This document shows positions 54,781 to 62,682 of a stretch of DNA of 64,000 nt, piece by piece. Made by a program: the position numbers and the translations under genes. The stretch is taken from positions 323,626-387,625 of the forward strand of contig NZ_FNLO01000002.1 of NCBI RefSeq assembly GCF_900095735.1, written 5' to 3'. The notes beneath the pieces are model-generated. The model saw only the letters and a program-made list of their open reading frames with translations, made no database searches and was not told where the DNA came from. This stretch comes from Chitinasiproducens palmae (GTDB lineage Bacteria; Pseudomonadota; Gammaproteobacteria; Burkholderiales; Burkholderiaceae). Within the stretch, counting starts at the first letter, position 1. Every line of letters starts with the position of its first letter.

Positions 54781-56061
54781 ATGCAGCGAGGCGCTTCATT
54801 TGCCACGAGGAGACGCGAGTTGCCACAGACACATGCCTTGCCGGAGGCCGCCGCCGCACACGGCTTCGCGTTGTTCGAGGACAAGGTCATCTTCGAAGCG
54901 CAAGCGCCGATTACGTCCGAGCAGTTGGCGGAGGTCGAACGACGGGTTGGCCGGCCGGTCCCGCCGGGACTTCGCGCGCTGTGGCAGACCGCGTTTGGCG
55001 GACGGGTCGGCTACGACCTGCAGGTGCAGTTCGACGATCACGTCGCCACCTTTTCCTTCGCCGAACTCTTCTATCCGGAGAGCGACGGGTATCGCGATTT
55101 GTGGGGATGGATCGATCACGAGCGTGAACTTGCCGAGGAAAACGCCGACGAGGGATACGACGGCCGACTGCGCTTCCTGCCCTTCGGCGGCTTCGAGTAC
55201 CTCGATCGTCTCTATGTCTGTCTCGACGAACCGCATTATGGCGCGGTCTTCGCGTGGATGCAGGGCTTGCCCTCCGCCTGGGCATTGCGGTTGCATGAGG
55301 ATTCGGTCGCCCGGATCGCGGACGACGTGCCCGGGCTGTTTCGGCTGCTGGCGCTCGACAGCGATCCGTTCGATGACAGTGGCGACTACAACGCCGCGGA
55401 CGAGACGGTCGACGCGATCAGCCAGATCGACGGCCCCGAGCCGGCGTTGGCCGATGCGCTTCGCGCCGCGGTGAGACGCGCGGTACTCGACTGGCGGGGA
55501 GCCCTCGACGCGGGCACCTTGGCATCGTCCACGCGTCTCCGTCACCTGGCGTTTCGGCAAGTTGCGATGGATGGCGATCTTGCGCTCGCCGAGCGCATCG
55601 CCGCGCAGGGCTGTGATCTGAATGAGCGATACGCTGGCGGTGGCAACCTGGTCGATCATCTGCTCGCGAGCGGCCACGATGCGCAGGCCGGTGCTCTGAT
55701 CGAACGCGGCATCGATGCAAGCCAAGCGATCGTTTCGGCGGCGGCGCGTCTGTCGCCCGAGCGCACGAGACACTTGCTGTCCCTCGGCGCCGAGGTCACG
55801 CCACTCGCCGCGGCCCAGGCCGCCGTGGTCGGCAGCGTCGAGAGTGCCGAGCTAATGGTGGATGCGCTGCCGCCGTCGCAGCTTGCGGAACTGGTGTCGA
55901 GCATGGACGACTCCATCGCCCGCGCGGAGTCCTCCGCGTCGCGTGTCGAAGCCGGAACATTGGGGTCGAACATGACGCCCGCGCAGTACCGGCAGCAGGC
56001 AGAGCATGCCCGAGCGTTGCAGCGGTACGTGGCAGCACGGATGGCGAGCAATGCGATCTGA
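54781..56061 (+). CDS. SMI1/KNR4 (SUKH) domain protein with ankyrin-like C-terminus
   Basis: About 420 residues. Residues 40-190 form a SUKH domain (ITSEQLAEVERRVGRPVPPGLRALW, then FGGRVGYDL, FLPFGGFEYLDRLYVC). From about 245 repeated helix pairs resemble ankyrin repeats (RHLAFRQVAMDGDLALAERI, AAQGCDLNERYAGGGNLVDHL). SUKH proteins are a major immunity superfamily in toxin loci, and the position after a PAAR-like gene fits that role. TTG 54820 behind GAGGAG is an attractive alternative start, 13 codons downstream of ATG 54781. Confidence 0.85.
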   Translation: MQRGASFATRRRELPQTHALPEAAAAHGFALFEDKVIFEAQAPITSEQLAEVERRVGRPVPPGLRALWQTAFGGRVGYDLQVQFDDHVATFSFAELFYPESDGYRDLWGWIDHERELAEENADEGYDGRLRFLPFGGFEYLDRLYVCLDEPHYGAVFAWMQGLPSAWALRLHEDSVARIADDVPGLFRLLALDSDPFDDSGDYNAADETVDAISQIDGPEPALADALRAAVRRAVLDWRGALDAGTLASSTRLRHLAFRQVAMDGDLALAERIAAQGCDLNERYAGGGNLVDHLLASGHDAQAGALIERGIDASQAIVSAAARLSPERTRHLLSLGAEVTPLAAAQAAVVGSVESAELMVDALPPSQLAELVSSMDDSIARAESSASRVEAGTLGSNMTPAQYRQQAEHARALQRYVAARMASNAI

Positions 56062-56479
56062 GAAAGGCGTGGTGCCGCCGAGCGGCATCACCGACGGGGC
56101 GCTCGTCGTGCATGTCCAAAGCTGGACGCGTCTGCCCGCGCCGTGAGGCACCGCGATCAGGCGGCAGCCGCGGTAGCTAACGTCAGCACCGCGCCTTCTT
56201 CGACGCCCTCCCCGGATGATCAAATCGGCGGCCGCAGTGGAATGCTTATCTGCAAATCTCGTTATGGCGATCGCTGACCGGCGCAGTATAGTTGGCGTGC
56301 GCACATGTGCCGCGGTGCGGCGGCGCTCCCTCGCTAAGCCGCGTCGCCACCCATTGCCGACCGATGCGGTCGGCTGAACGAGCACGGACGCGCAGTGGCT
56401 TGCGGTGACGCCGAACGCTCGCCGCGACACGCTTTCGACCCCTGCGTCAGTACACAGCGCTGACGACGCCTCACCCCCG
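56062..56479. other. intergenic stretch upstream of LysR gene
   Basis: No protein-like frame. AT-rich patches around 56245-56270 (CTTATCTGCAAATCTCGTTATGG) are the likeliest promoter region for the LysR gene. An ATG at 56405 in the LysR frame would extend that protein with a non-conserved stretch. Confidence 0.4.
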
Positions 56480-57457
56480 ATGCACGACGACTCTTCCCCG
56501 CAGGCGGCCAATCGGCCGCCACCTCTGCCGTCACATCAGCCGCCGACCTTCGACCTGGAACTGCTCAGGACCTTCCTCGCGGTCGTCAGCTACGGCACGT
56601 TTACCGCCGCGGCGCGGCATTTGAAGCGGACCCAGTCAGCGGTCACACAACAGATGTACCGGCTCGAAGAGCAAGTCGGTTCAGCGTTGTTTCTCAAGGC
56701 AGGCAGAAGCAAGCGGCTCAGCCCGCGCGGCCAGCAGCTGCTGCACTACGCGAAGGAGATCCTGTCACTGAACGACGATGCGATGTGGTCGCTGCGCCAG
56801 GGCGCCGGGCACGGCTTGCTGCGCATCGGCTCGCCACACGACGTTGCGGAAACCTTGCTGCCCAGTGTCCTCGGCAGACTGCGACGGTCCTTGCCGGAAG
56901 TATCGAGCGAGATTCATATCGGTCGAAGCCCGGAGCTGATGGCAGCGTTGAACGAAGGCCGCCTTGACATGGTGATCTCGAGCCGCGAGGACGACGCCCT
57001 CGAGGGCTTCGCACTGTCCACCTTGCCGACCGTGTGGCTATGCGCCGCGCACTTCGTCCCTGCCATTGGCGAACCGGTGCCGCTCATTGTGGGCGACACC
57101 GCGAGCATCTTTTTCCGTTTCGCGCTTGATGCGCTCGACCGCGCGAAGATGGCATGGCGTCCGGCATGCACGAGCAGCAGTCCGTTGGGCGTGAAGGCCG
57201 CCATTCGCGCCGGCCTCGGCGTCGCGGCACGTAGCACGCATCTGTTGGGACCCGACATGCGGGTGCTTGGTGCTCCCGACGGGTTTCCCAAGCTGCCCGA
57301 CATCACCTATTTTCTTTGGATTCGCCCGCACGTGGCGAATACGCTGGCGCAGCAGGCATTTGAGCTACTGCGAGCCAATCAGCCGGCAAGGGGCGGCGCG
57401 CGGCGTGGCGCTCCGGCATCGTCCAGACGACAACAAAGCAGGCTTCGTGAACCATAA
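56480..57457 (+). CDS. LysR-family transcriptional regulator
   Basis: 325 residues from MHDDSSPQAANRPPP. A Pro-rich leader of about 25 residues precedes the helix-turn-helix ([37 protein letters not shown]). The effector domain includes GLLRIGSPHDVAETLLPSVL and SSPLGVKAAIRAGLGVA. The C-terminus ends in a basic tail. It lies upstream of the ABC binding protein on the same strand and is the obvious candidate regulator for the uptake genes. Confidence 0.88.
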   Translation: MHDDSSPQAANRPPPLPSHQPPTFDLELLRTFLAVVSYGTFTAAARHLKRTQSAVTQQMYRLEEQVGSALFLKAGRSKRLSPRGQQLLHYAKEILSLNDDAMWSLRQGAGHGLLRIGSPHDVAETLLPSVLGRLRRSLPEVSSEIHIGRSPELMAALNEGRLDMVISSREDDALEGFALSTLPTVWLCAAHFVPAIGEPVPLIVGDTASIFFRFALDALDRAKMAWRPACTSSSPLGVKAAIRAGLGVAARSTHLLGPDMRVLGAPDGFPKLPDITYFLWIRPHVANTLAQQAFELLRANQPARGGARRGAPASSRRQQSRLREP

Positions 57458-57761
57458 CGCGACGCCCGGCACACATAAGCAAATCTGATCGTTGCGCCGA
57501 CTGCCGCTTCGGCCGATCTCCGGCGGTTATCAGCGAAACGGTTTCCAAAACAAGCGACTAGCGTCACCTTTCAGTCGCGTCCGTGGCGCGGCGCGAGCCT
57601 CTCGCGCCGCGCGGGAAAGCTTTGCGTGTTTCGAGCGTTCGTGCCTTCGAGCGTCTTTCCTAGAATGGCCTGGCCTCGATTCAGGAAGCGCGTCGCGGCA
57701 CGCCAGCCGACTCCGCGCTCAGCGCGACGCGATCGTCCCCGACCTATTTCCCGCCAACGCC
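57458..57761. other. leader region between lysR and ABC binding-protein gene
   Basis: Just over 300 bp without a gene. A TAGAAT near 57661 could be a -10 box. Codons upstream of ATG 57762 in the binding-protein frame are Arg/Ala-rich and lack signal-peptide character. Confidence 0.35.
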
Positions 57762-59384
57762 ATGCGCAACGATTCATACTCTCCGGTCATTCCTCGCTCC
57801 GCGACCACAGGGCGGGCTTGCCGGTTCAGGCCACTGCTCGCAGCGGTACTGACCGTGTTGACCGTCGCGAGCGCTCACGCTCAGCAACGGGGCGGGGTCC
57901 TGACCTCGCTCATCTATCCAGAGCCTGGTCAGTTGACGACGGCGTTCGACACGCAACTCGCCACCGGCGTCGTCTCGACCAATGTCTTCGACGGCTTGAT
58001 CAGCTACGACGCGCAGGGAAACCCAGTGCCCTCGCTCGCGACCAGCTGGCAGACGAGCACGGATGGCAAGGCCATCACCTTCCATCTTCGGCAGGGCGTC
58101 AAATGGCACGACGGCAAGTCATTTACATCGGCCGACGTTCGCTACAGCGCGCTGGAAGTTTGGAAAAAGGTTCACCCGCGCGGCCGGGTGACGTTTGCCA
58201 ATCTGGTGGACGTACAGACCCCGGATGCCAATACGGCCGTCTTTCAATTCGCTCACCCGTCGCCAGTGGTGATGAGCGTACTCAATGCGATGGAAGCGCC
58301 CGTCTTACCGGCGCATCTGTACAAGGGCACCGACGTGCTCGCAAATCCCTACAACCAGAAACCCGTGGGGACCGGTCCGTTCGTCTTTGAAAAGTGGCAG
58401 CACGGCGACTACGTTCAGCTCAAACGCAATCCGGCATATTGGGACAGTGGCAAGCCCTACGTCGACAGCCTGGTGTTCCGCATCATTCCCGACGCCGGCG
58501 CACGCGCGGCCATGCTGGAATCCGGCGAAGCGCAATATGCGCCTCATAGCCTCATTGCGCTGCAGGACATCGAGCGCCTGAAGGGAGAGAACCTCAAGGT
58601 AGAAACCAGGGGCTATGCCTGGAGCTCGCCGTTCCTGACGATGGAAGTGAACCTGCGCCATCCGATTCTGAAAAACCTGAAAGTCAGGCAAGCGCTCGCG
58701 CACGCGATCGACCGCGAGCAGCTCGTCAAAGTCATCTGGTTCGGACTCGGCAAGCCCGCGACCGGGCCAGTGCCGTCGTCGGTGGCGCGCTTCTATACGC
58801 CGGACGTTACACGTTATGCGTACGACCCGGCGGCGGCCAACAAGCTGCTTGACGAAGCCGGCTACCCGCGCAAGGCCAATGGTGTGCGCTTCACGCTGCG
58901 CGAAGACTACATGCCGTTCAACAACTTCGACCGCTCCGCCCAATTCATCAAACAGAATTTGAAGCGTGTCGGCATCGACGTAGTGGTACGCGCTCAGGAC
59001 GTGGCCGGGCATCTGCGCAGCGTCTATGGCACGTACGACTATGACATCGACATCGCGCAATTTTCGTCGTTTCTCGACCCGCAAGTCGGCGTGGACCGCA
59101 TCCTCTGGTCAAAGGCGATCAAGCCGGGTGTCCCGTTCGCCAACGCTTCCGGCTATACCAATCCGGTGGTCGATCAGGCCATCGAGGCCTCGCAGATAGA
59201 AGGCGACGGCGCGAAGCGCGTTGCCCAGTTCCACACCCTGCAACAGCAAACCCTGCGCGATTTGCCGATCCTGCCGCTCATGGAACTCCATCAGTTCACC
59301 GTCTACAGTCCGAAGCTGCACGGGGTCAACACGACGGTGGACGGCGCATTTTCCTCGCTCAAGGGTGCCTGGCTCGATCGCTAG
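57762..59384 (+). CDS. ABC transporter substrate-binding protein, family 5 (peptide/nickel type)
   Basis: A 540-residue periplasmic protein. Signal peptide FRPLLAAVLTVLTVASAHAQ ends near residue 37. Family-5 blocks include YDAQGNPVPSLATSWQTSTDGK, ITFHLRQGVKWHDGKSFTSADV, GTGPFVFEKWQHGDYVQLKRNPAYW and KVRQALAHAIDREQL. Such proteins bind oligopeptides, glutathione, opines or metal chelates. The matching tandem ATPase is encoded on the opposite strand at the right end of the window; no permease genes are visible here. Confidence 0.92.
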   Translation: MRNDSYSPVIPRSATTGRACRFRPLLAAVLTVLTVASAHAQQRGGVLTSLIYPEPGQLTTAFDTQLATGVVSTNVFDGLISYDAQGNPVPSLATSWQTSTDGKAITFHLRQGVKWHDGKSFTSADVRYSALEVWKKVHPRGRVTFANLVDVQTPDANTAVFQFAHPSPVVMSVLNAMEAPVLPAHLYKGTDVLANPYNQKPVGTGPFVFEKWQHGDYVQLKRNPAYWDSGKPYVDSLVFRIIPDAGARAAMLESGEAQYAPHSLIALQDIERLKGENLKVETRGYAWSSPFLTMEVNLRHPILKNLKVRQALAHAIDREQLVKVIWFGLGKPATGPVPSSVARFYTPDVTRYAYDPAAANKLLDEAGYPRKANGVRFTLREDYMPFNNFDRSAQFIKQNLKRVGIDVVVRAQDVAGHLRSVYGTYDYDIDIAQFSSFLDPQVGVDRILWSKAIKPGVPFANASGYTNPVVDQAIEASQIEGDGAKRVAQFHTLQQQTLRDLPILPLMELHQFTVYSPKLHGVNTTVDGAFSSLKGAWLDR

Positions 59385-59448
59385 TACGCCGCGTCCATCA
59401 AACCTTCCAGCAGGCGCCACGCGTCCGCGCGAAATTGGAGAAATCATC

Positions 59449-60192
59449 ATGGGCTCTTTCATTCGCATCCCCGTTGCAGACGGCCAGTCCTATGAAGCCT
59501 GGCTGGAAACACCGCCGGCCGAACGCTTTGCAGGTCCCAGGCCGGCCGTCGTCATCCTGCCGGAGATCTACAACGTCAACGAATGGGCGCGCGGCGTTGC
59601 CCGCCGGTACGCTGAACAGGGCTATCTCGCGCTTGTCCCGGATCTGTTCTGGCGCCTGGAACCTGGGCGCTATCTACCCTATACGCCCGAAGCGCAGCAG
59701 GAAGGTCGAGCCTTGTACGCGCGGCTGGACGTCGAGGCCTCGGTGCGTGACATCGACAGTGCGCTGACCTGGCTACGCGGCCGATCGGACGCCAACGGCA
59801 AGGCCGGCGTAATCGGCTTTTGCCTCGGTGGTCAGCTCGCCTTCCTTTCGGGTGTCGAAGGCACGCCGGACGCGATCGTCTCGTATTACGGGACGGATCT
59901 GCAGAAGTTCCTGGATCGCGTTCCTCGCCTCCGCGTGCCGGCGCTGCTGCATTTCGGCGAGCGCGACACCCGCGTGCCGCCATCGATCGCGAGCGAGATC
60001 GAGCAGCACAAGACAGGCGGCCAGGACCTCATCACAGTAGTGCATCCCGATGCGCCACACGGCTTCAGCCGCAATGGCTACGTGCCTTTCAACGCCATCG
60101 CCGACGCGGCGGCGCAGACGCAGACCCTGGCCCTCCTGACACGCACCCTGGGCGATGCGAGCGCCAATACTTCGACACCGTCACGCAACTGA
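59449..60192 (+). CDS. dienelactone hydrolase family protein
   Basis: A 247-residue alpha/beta hydrolase with the Cys-Asp-His triad of the family: C125 in GFCLGGQ, D173 in FGERDTRVP and H204 in APHGFSRNG, plus E39 in the conserved LPEIYNVN. ATG 59449 has TTGGAGAAA upstream. It follows the ABC binding-protein gene by 64 bp and probably belongs to the same unit. The substrate could be a lactone or thioester/ester made during catabolism of the imported compound. Confidence 0.92.
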   Translation: MGSFIRIPVADGQSYEAWLETPPAERFAGPRPAVVILPEIYNVNEWARGVARRYAEQGYLALVPDLFWRLEPGRYLPYTPEAQQEGRALYARLDVEASVRDIDSALTWLRGRSDANGKAGVIGFCLGGQLAFLSGVEGTPDAIVSYYGTDLQKFLDRVPRLRVPALLHFGERDTRVPPSIASEIEQHKTGGQDLITVVHPDAPHGFSRNGYVPFNAIADAAAQTQTLALLTRTLGDASANTSTPSRN

Positions 60193-60237
60193 TCGACGAT
60201 GGGACAGCCGCAAGCCATGGTTGACGCAATCGTGGCA

Positions 60238-61869
60238 TCAGAGATCGGCGCGTTCGAAGGCACCGATTTCGAGCGCCGAGCATTGGGCGACCAGATCCTG
60301 CTCCCAGGCGAGATAGGCGCGCGCCGCGTCGCGGTTGCCTGCATGGCGGTCGTGAGCGAAAAAGACGTAGTCGATCCGGGCGGCTTGGGCCAGTTCGCCA
60401 GTGCCTTCTGCAATCTGGAAGCCGGCCTCGCGCCAACGCGCAGGGTCGTGGCAGACGTGAACAATGTCGGCGTAGCCCGTATCGAGAAGATCGCGCGCAG
60501 CGAGACGGGCCACGTCCGCGTCGTCGCTGATCAATGCGATGCGATCGCCAAGCGTCGCGCCCCGCGCCTGCAAGGCCGCCACCAGACGAGGACGGATGGA
60601 CCAGAATGCGCCTTTGACGTGAGCCGACAGCCAGGCGCTGCTCGAACGCAAGTCAACGAGGTGCGTCGCCGCCGATGCGCGGTCTCGCTGCCGCAGCGCG
60701 CTCGGCAATACGCTGCCGAGCACGAACGGCGCGCTCCCATCGGGTGGCAGCGCCGGGCCGACGATGCGGCGCGCCTGCTCGCATGCCATGGTGAACGCGT
60801 CGTGCCCCATCTGGCGCAGCCATGCCGCGATGACCGTCGCTCGGCTGCCGTCATCATCCACCACCACGATACGCGCCCCCCTGATCGCAACATACTGATC
60901 GGTGTTCTGTAGCAATTGTCCACCCGGCGCATGGCGCGCGACCCCAATGTTGTCGTGGCGATGCTCTTCGATGGTGCGAACGTCGAACACGTAGGTCGCC
61001 GCATACGCCCCGGACAACCAGCGCGACACGGTCGTCGCATCCACCGCTTGCACGCCATGGTGCCGGCCAAGACGTTGCGCACGGATTTGCGCCTTGCGCT
61101 GCGAATCCGCATCGACGCGCGACGGATAGAAGCGGTCGGCACCGTGTTCCAATGCGAAGTCCGCCAAGAACCACCCCTGCGTACCGTTTTCCAGCGCCAG
61201 CACTGGATTCGGGATGCCCAGGTCGATCAAGGTCTGTGCACCGATGATGCTGCGCGTTCTACCCGCGCAGTTGACGACAATCGGTGTCTCCTCATCATCG
61301 ACAAGCTCGTCGATACGATATGCCAACTCGCCGTTTGGACAACACCTGGCCCCGGGAATGGTCATCCGCCGATACTCCTCCGGCGTGCGGCCGTCCAGCA
61401 GGAGCATGCGCTCACCCGCGTCCAGACGCGCTCGCAATGCGGTCGCCGTGATCTGGGGTGTGCGACAGCGGTGGTGAATCCATTCCCCAAACGTCTTCGA
61501 CGGCACGTTGACGCCCTCGAAGAGCGTCAGGCCGGCTTGCGACGCGCCAACCACGCCCTCGTCGACGATCGCCACCGCGTGGTAGCCCAAGGTCGCCAAT
61601 CGCCGGGCCGCCCGTTCAGCGACACCGTCGTTATCGTCGAGAAGAGCGATCGGAACATCGCGCGCCGGCAGTAGCCACGGCGCATCCAATTCCAGCCGGC
61701 TATACGGCAACGACGCGGCCATGAACGGATGTCCGGCGCCAAACTGCCCTGCTTCGCGTACATCGATCAACGCAAACGGTGTCGTGCCAGCGAGCCAATC
61801 GCTCAGCGTCGCGGCGTTGATACGAAGAATTGCACCGCTCGGCGATGTGCTGGGAGGAGAAGTCGTCAT
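60238..61869 (-). CDS. four-domain rhodanese-like protein
   Basis: 543 residues with four rhodanese folds at about 15-110, 138-235, 272-365 and 398-475. Only the second has a catalytic Cys: C201 in VVNCAGRTRS, preceded by the LLDGRTPEEYRRMTIPGA signature. The matching loops in the others are D78-D-N-D-G, D338-D-D-G-S-R and D449-D-A-D, so they are probably inactive. ATG 61869 starts MTTSPPSTSPSGAI; the upstream extension lacks domain features. It lies about 195 bp downstream of the thiol dioxygenase gene and may handle its sulfur product. Confidence 0.92.
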   Translation of the reverse strand: MTTSPPSTSPSGAILRINAATLSDWLAGTTPFALIDVREAGQFGAGHPFMAASLPYSRLELDAPWLLPARDVPIALLDDNDGVAERAARRLATLGYHAVAIVDEGVVGASQAGLTLFEGVNVPSKTFGEWIHHRCRTPQITATALRARLDAGERMLLLDGRTPEEYRRMTIPGARCCPNGELAYRIDELVDDEETPIVVNCAGRTRSIIGAQTLIDLGIPNPVLALENGTQGWFLADFALEHGADRFYPSRVDADSQRKAQIRAQRLGRHHGVQAVDATTVSRWLSGAYAATYVFDVRTIEEHRHDNIGVARHAPGGQLLQNTDQYVAIRGARIVVVDDDGSRATVIAAWLRQMGHDAFTMACEQARRIVGPALPPDGSAPFVLGSVLPSALRQRDRASAATHLVDLRSSSAWLSAHVKGAFWSIRPRLVAALQARGATLGDRIALISDDADVARLAARDLLDTGYADIVHVCHDPARWREAGFQIAEGTGELAQAARIDYVFFAHDRHAGNRDAARAYLAWEQDLVAQCSALEIGAFERADL

Positions 61870-62064
61870 GGGTATCGGTGGATCGCTGCTCGCTTCGTCG
61901 CGTGGCGCCGCAACTCGTGCCGACGCGACGCACGCGGGATATGAATCGGCGGCGGATCGGAAGCGAATTGGAAAGGGACAGAAAGGGAGTCTCGCGGTGC
62001 AAACGGAGGCGAAGATTGGACGCTGACCGGGACATGAGGACCCGGCCAGCGCACGCGGCATGCT

Positions 62065-62682
62065 TCAGACCGGCGCAGGGCGCGCATTTTGATTCATGTG
62101 CGTTGCGTTGTACCTGACGATTCTGCCGGTCTCCAATTCAAAGCCAACGCGCTCGGTCAGTTTATCCAGCGCACGCCCGTACAGGTGGAAGTGGCGCGTG
62201 GGCTGCTCGCCGAACACATGAATACTGTGGATGTCGTCGGGCAGAAAGGCGATCGGCTGTCCCGGCTTGACCGCGACTTCGCGGGCCAGGCGAAGCGCCG
62301 CGTGCTCAGGATCGTGCCGGTCGTCGGTCCGCTCGTAGACACGATTCAACTCCTCCCCTTCGATTGCGACGACGACGGCCCAAGTGTCGTGATTATGCGG
62401 AATTGTCGTCTTGCCGGGCAGGATCGAATTGAGATAGAGCGCCATGCCGCTCTCGTCCTCGGCGTTAAGTCGATAACGGGTCGACGTGTGCGGACCGCCG
62501 CGGGCGGGCGGAGGGAAGTCTTCGCTCGGGAACAGCTCTGTATGCGCGGCGAGTTCGACGACGCGCGCCGCGATGTCGGCGAGCGACGCGCGGTTGATGC
62601 CTTGGCTGGCGTTGATCCGGCGGATCTCGGCGAGCGTCGTGTTGATGGCCTCGTTGCGTTCAGCCTTGATGTTGCGCGACAT
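62065..62682 (-). CDS. cysteine dioxygenase-type thiol dioxygenase
   Basis: A 205-residue cupin. The iron ligands are H96-N-H98 in IPHNHDTW and a His in DDIHSIHVFG at about 152. This fits the cysteine/3-mercaptopropionate dioxygenase superfamily, which oxidises a thiol to a sulfinic acid using O2. Which thiol is used cannot be decided here. ATG 62682 follows AGGAGG. Its 5' end overlaps the 3' end of the ABC ATPase gene by 23 bp, and the rhodanese gene follows, indicating one minus-strand operon. Confidence 0.87.
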   Translation of the reverse strand: MSRNIKAERNEAINTTLAEIRRINASQGINRASLADIAARVVELAAHTELFPSEDFPPPARGGPHTSTRYRLNAEDESGMALYLNSILPGKTTIPHNHDTWAVVVAIEGEELNRVYERTDDRHDPEHAALRLAREVAVKPGQPIAFLPDDIHSIHVFGEQPTRHFHLYGRALDKLTERVGFELETGRIVRYNATHMNQNARPAPV

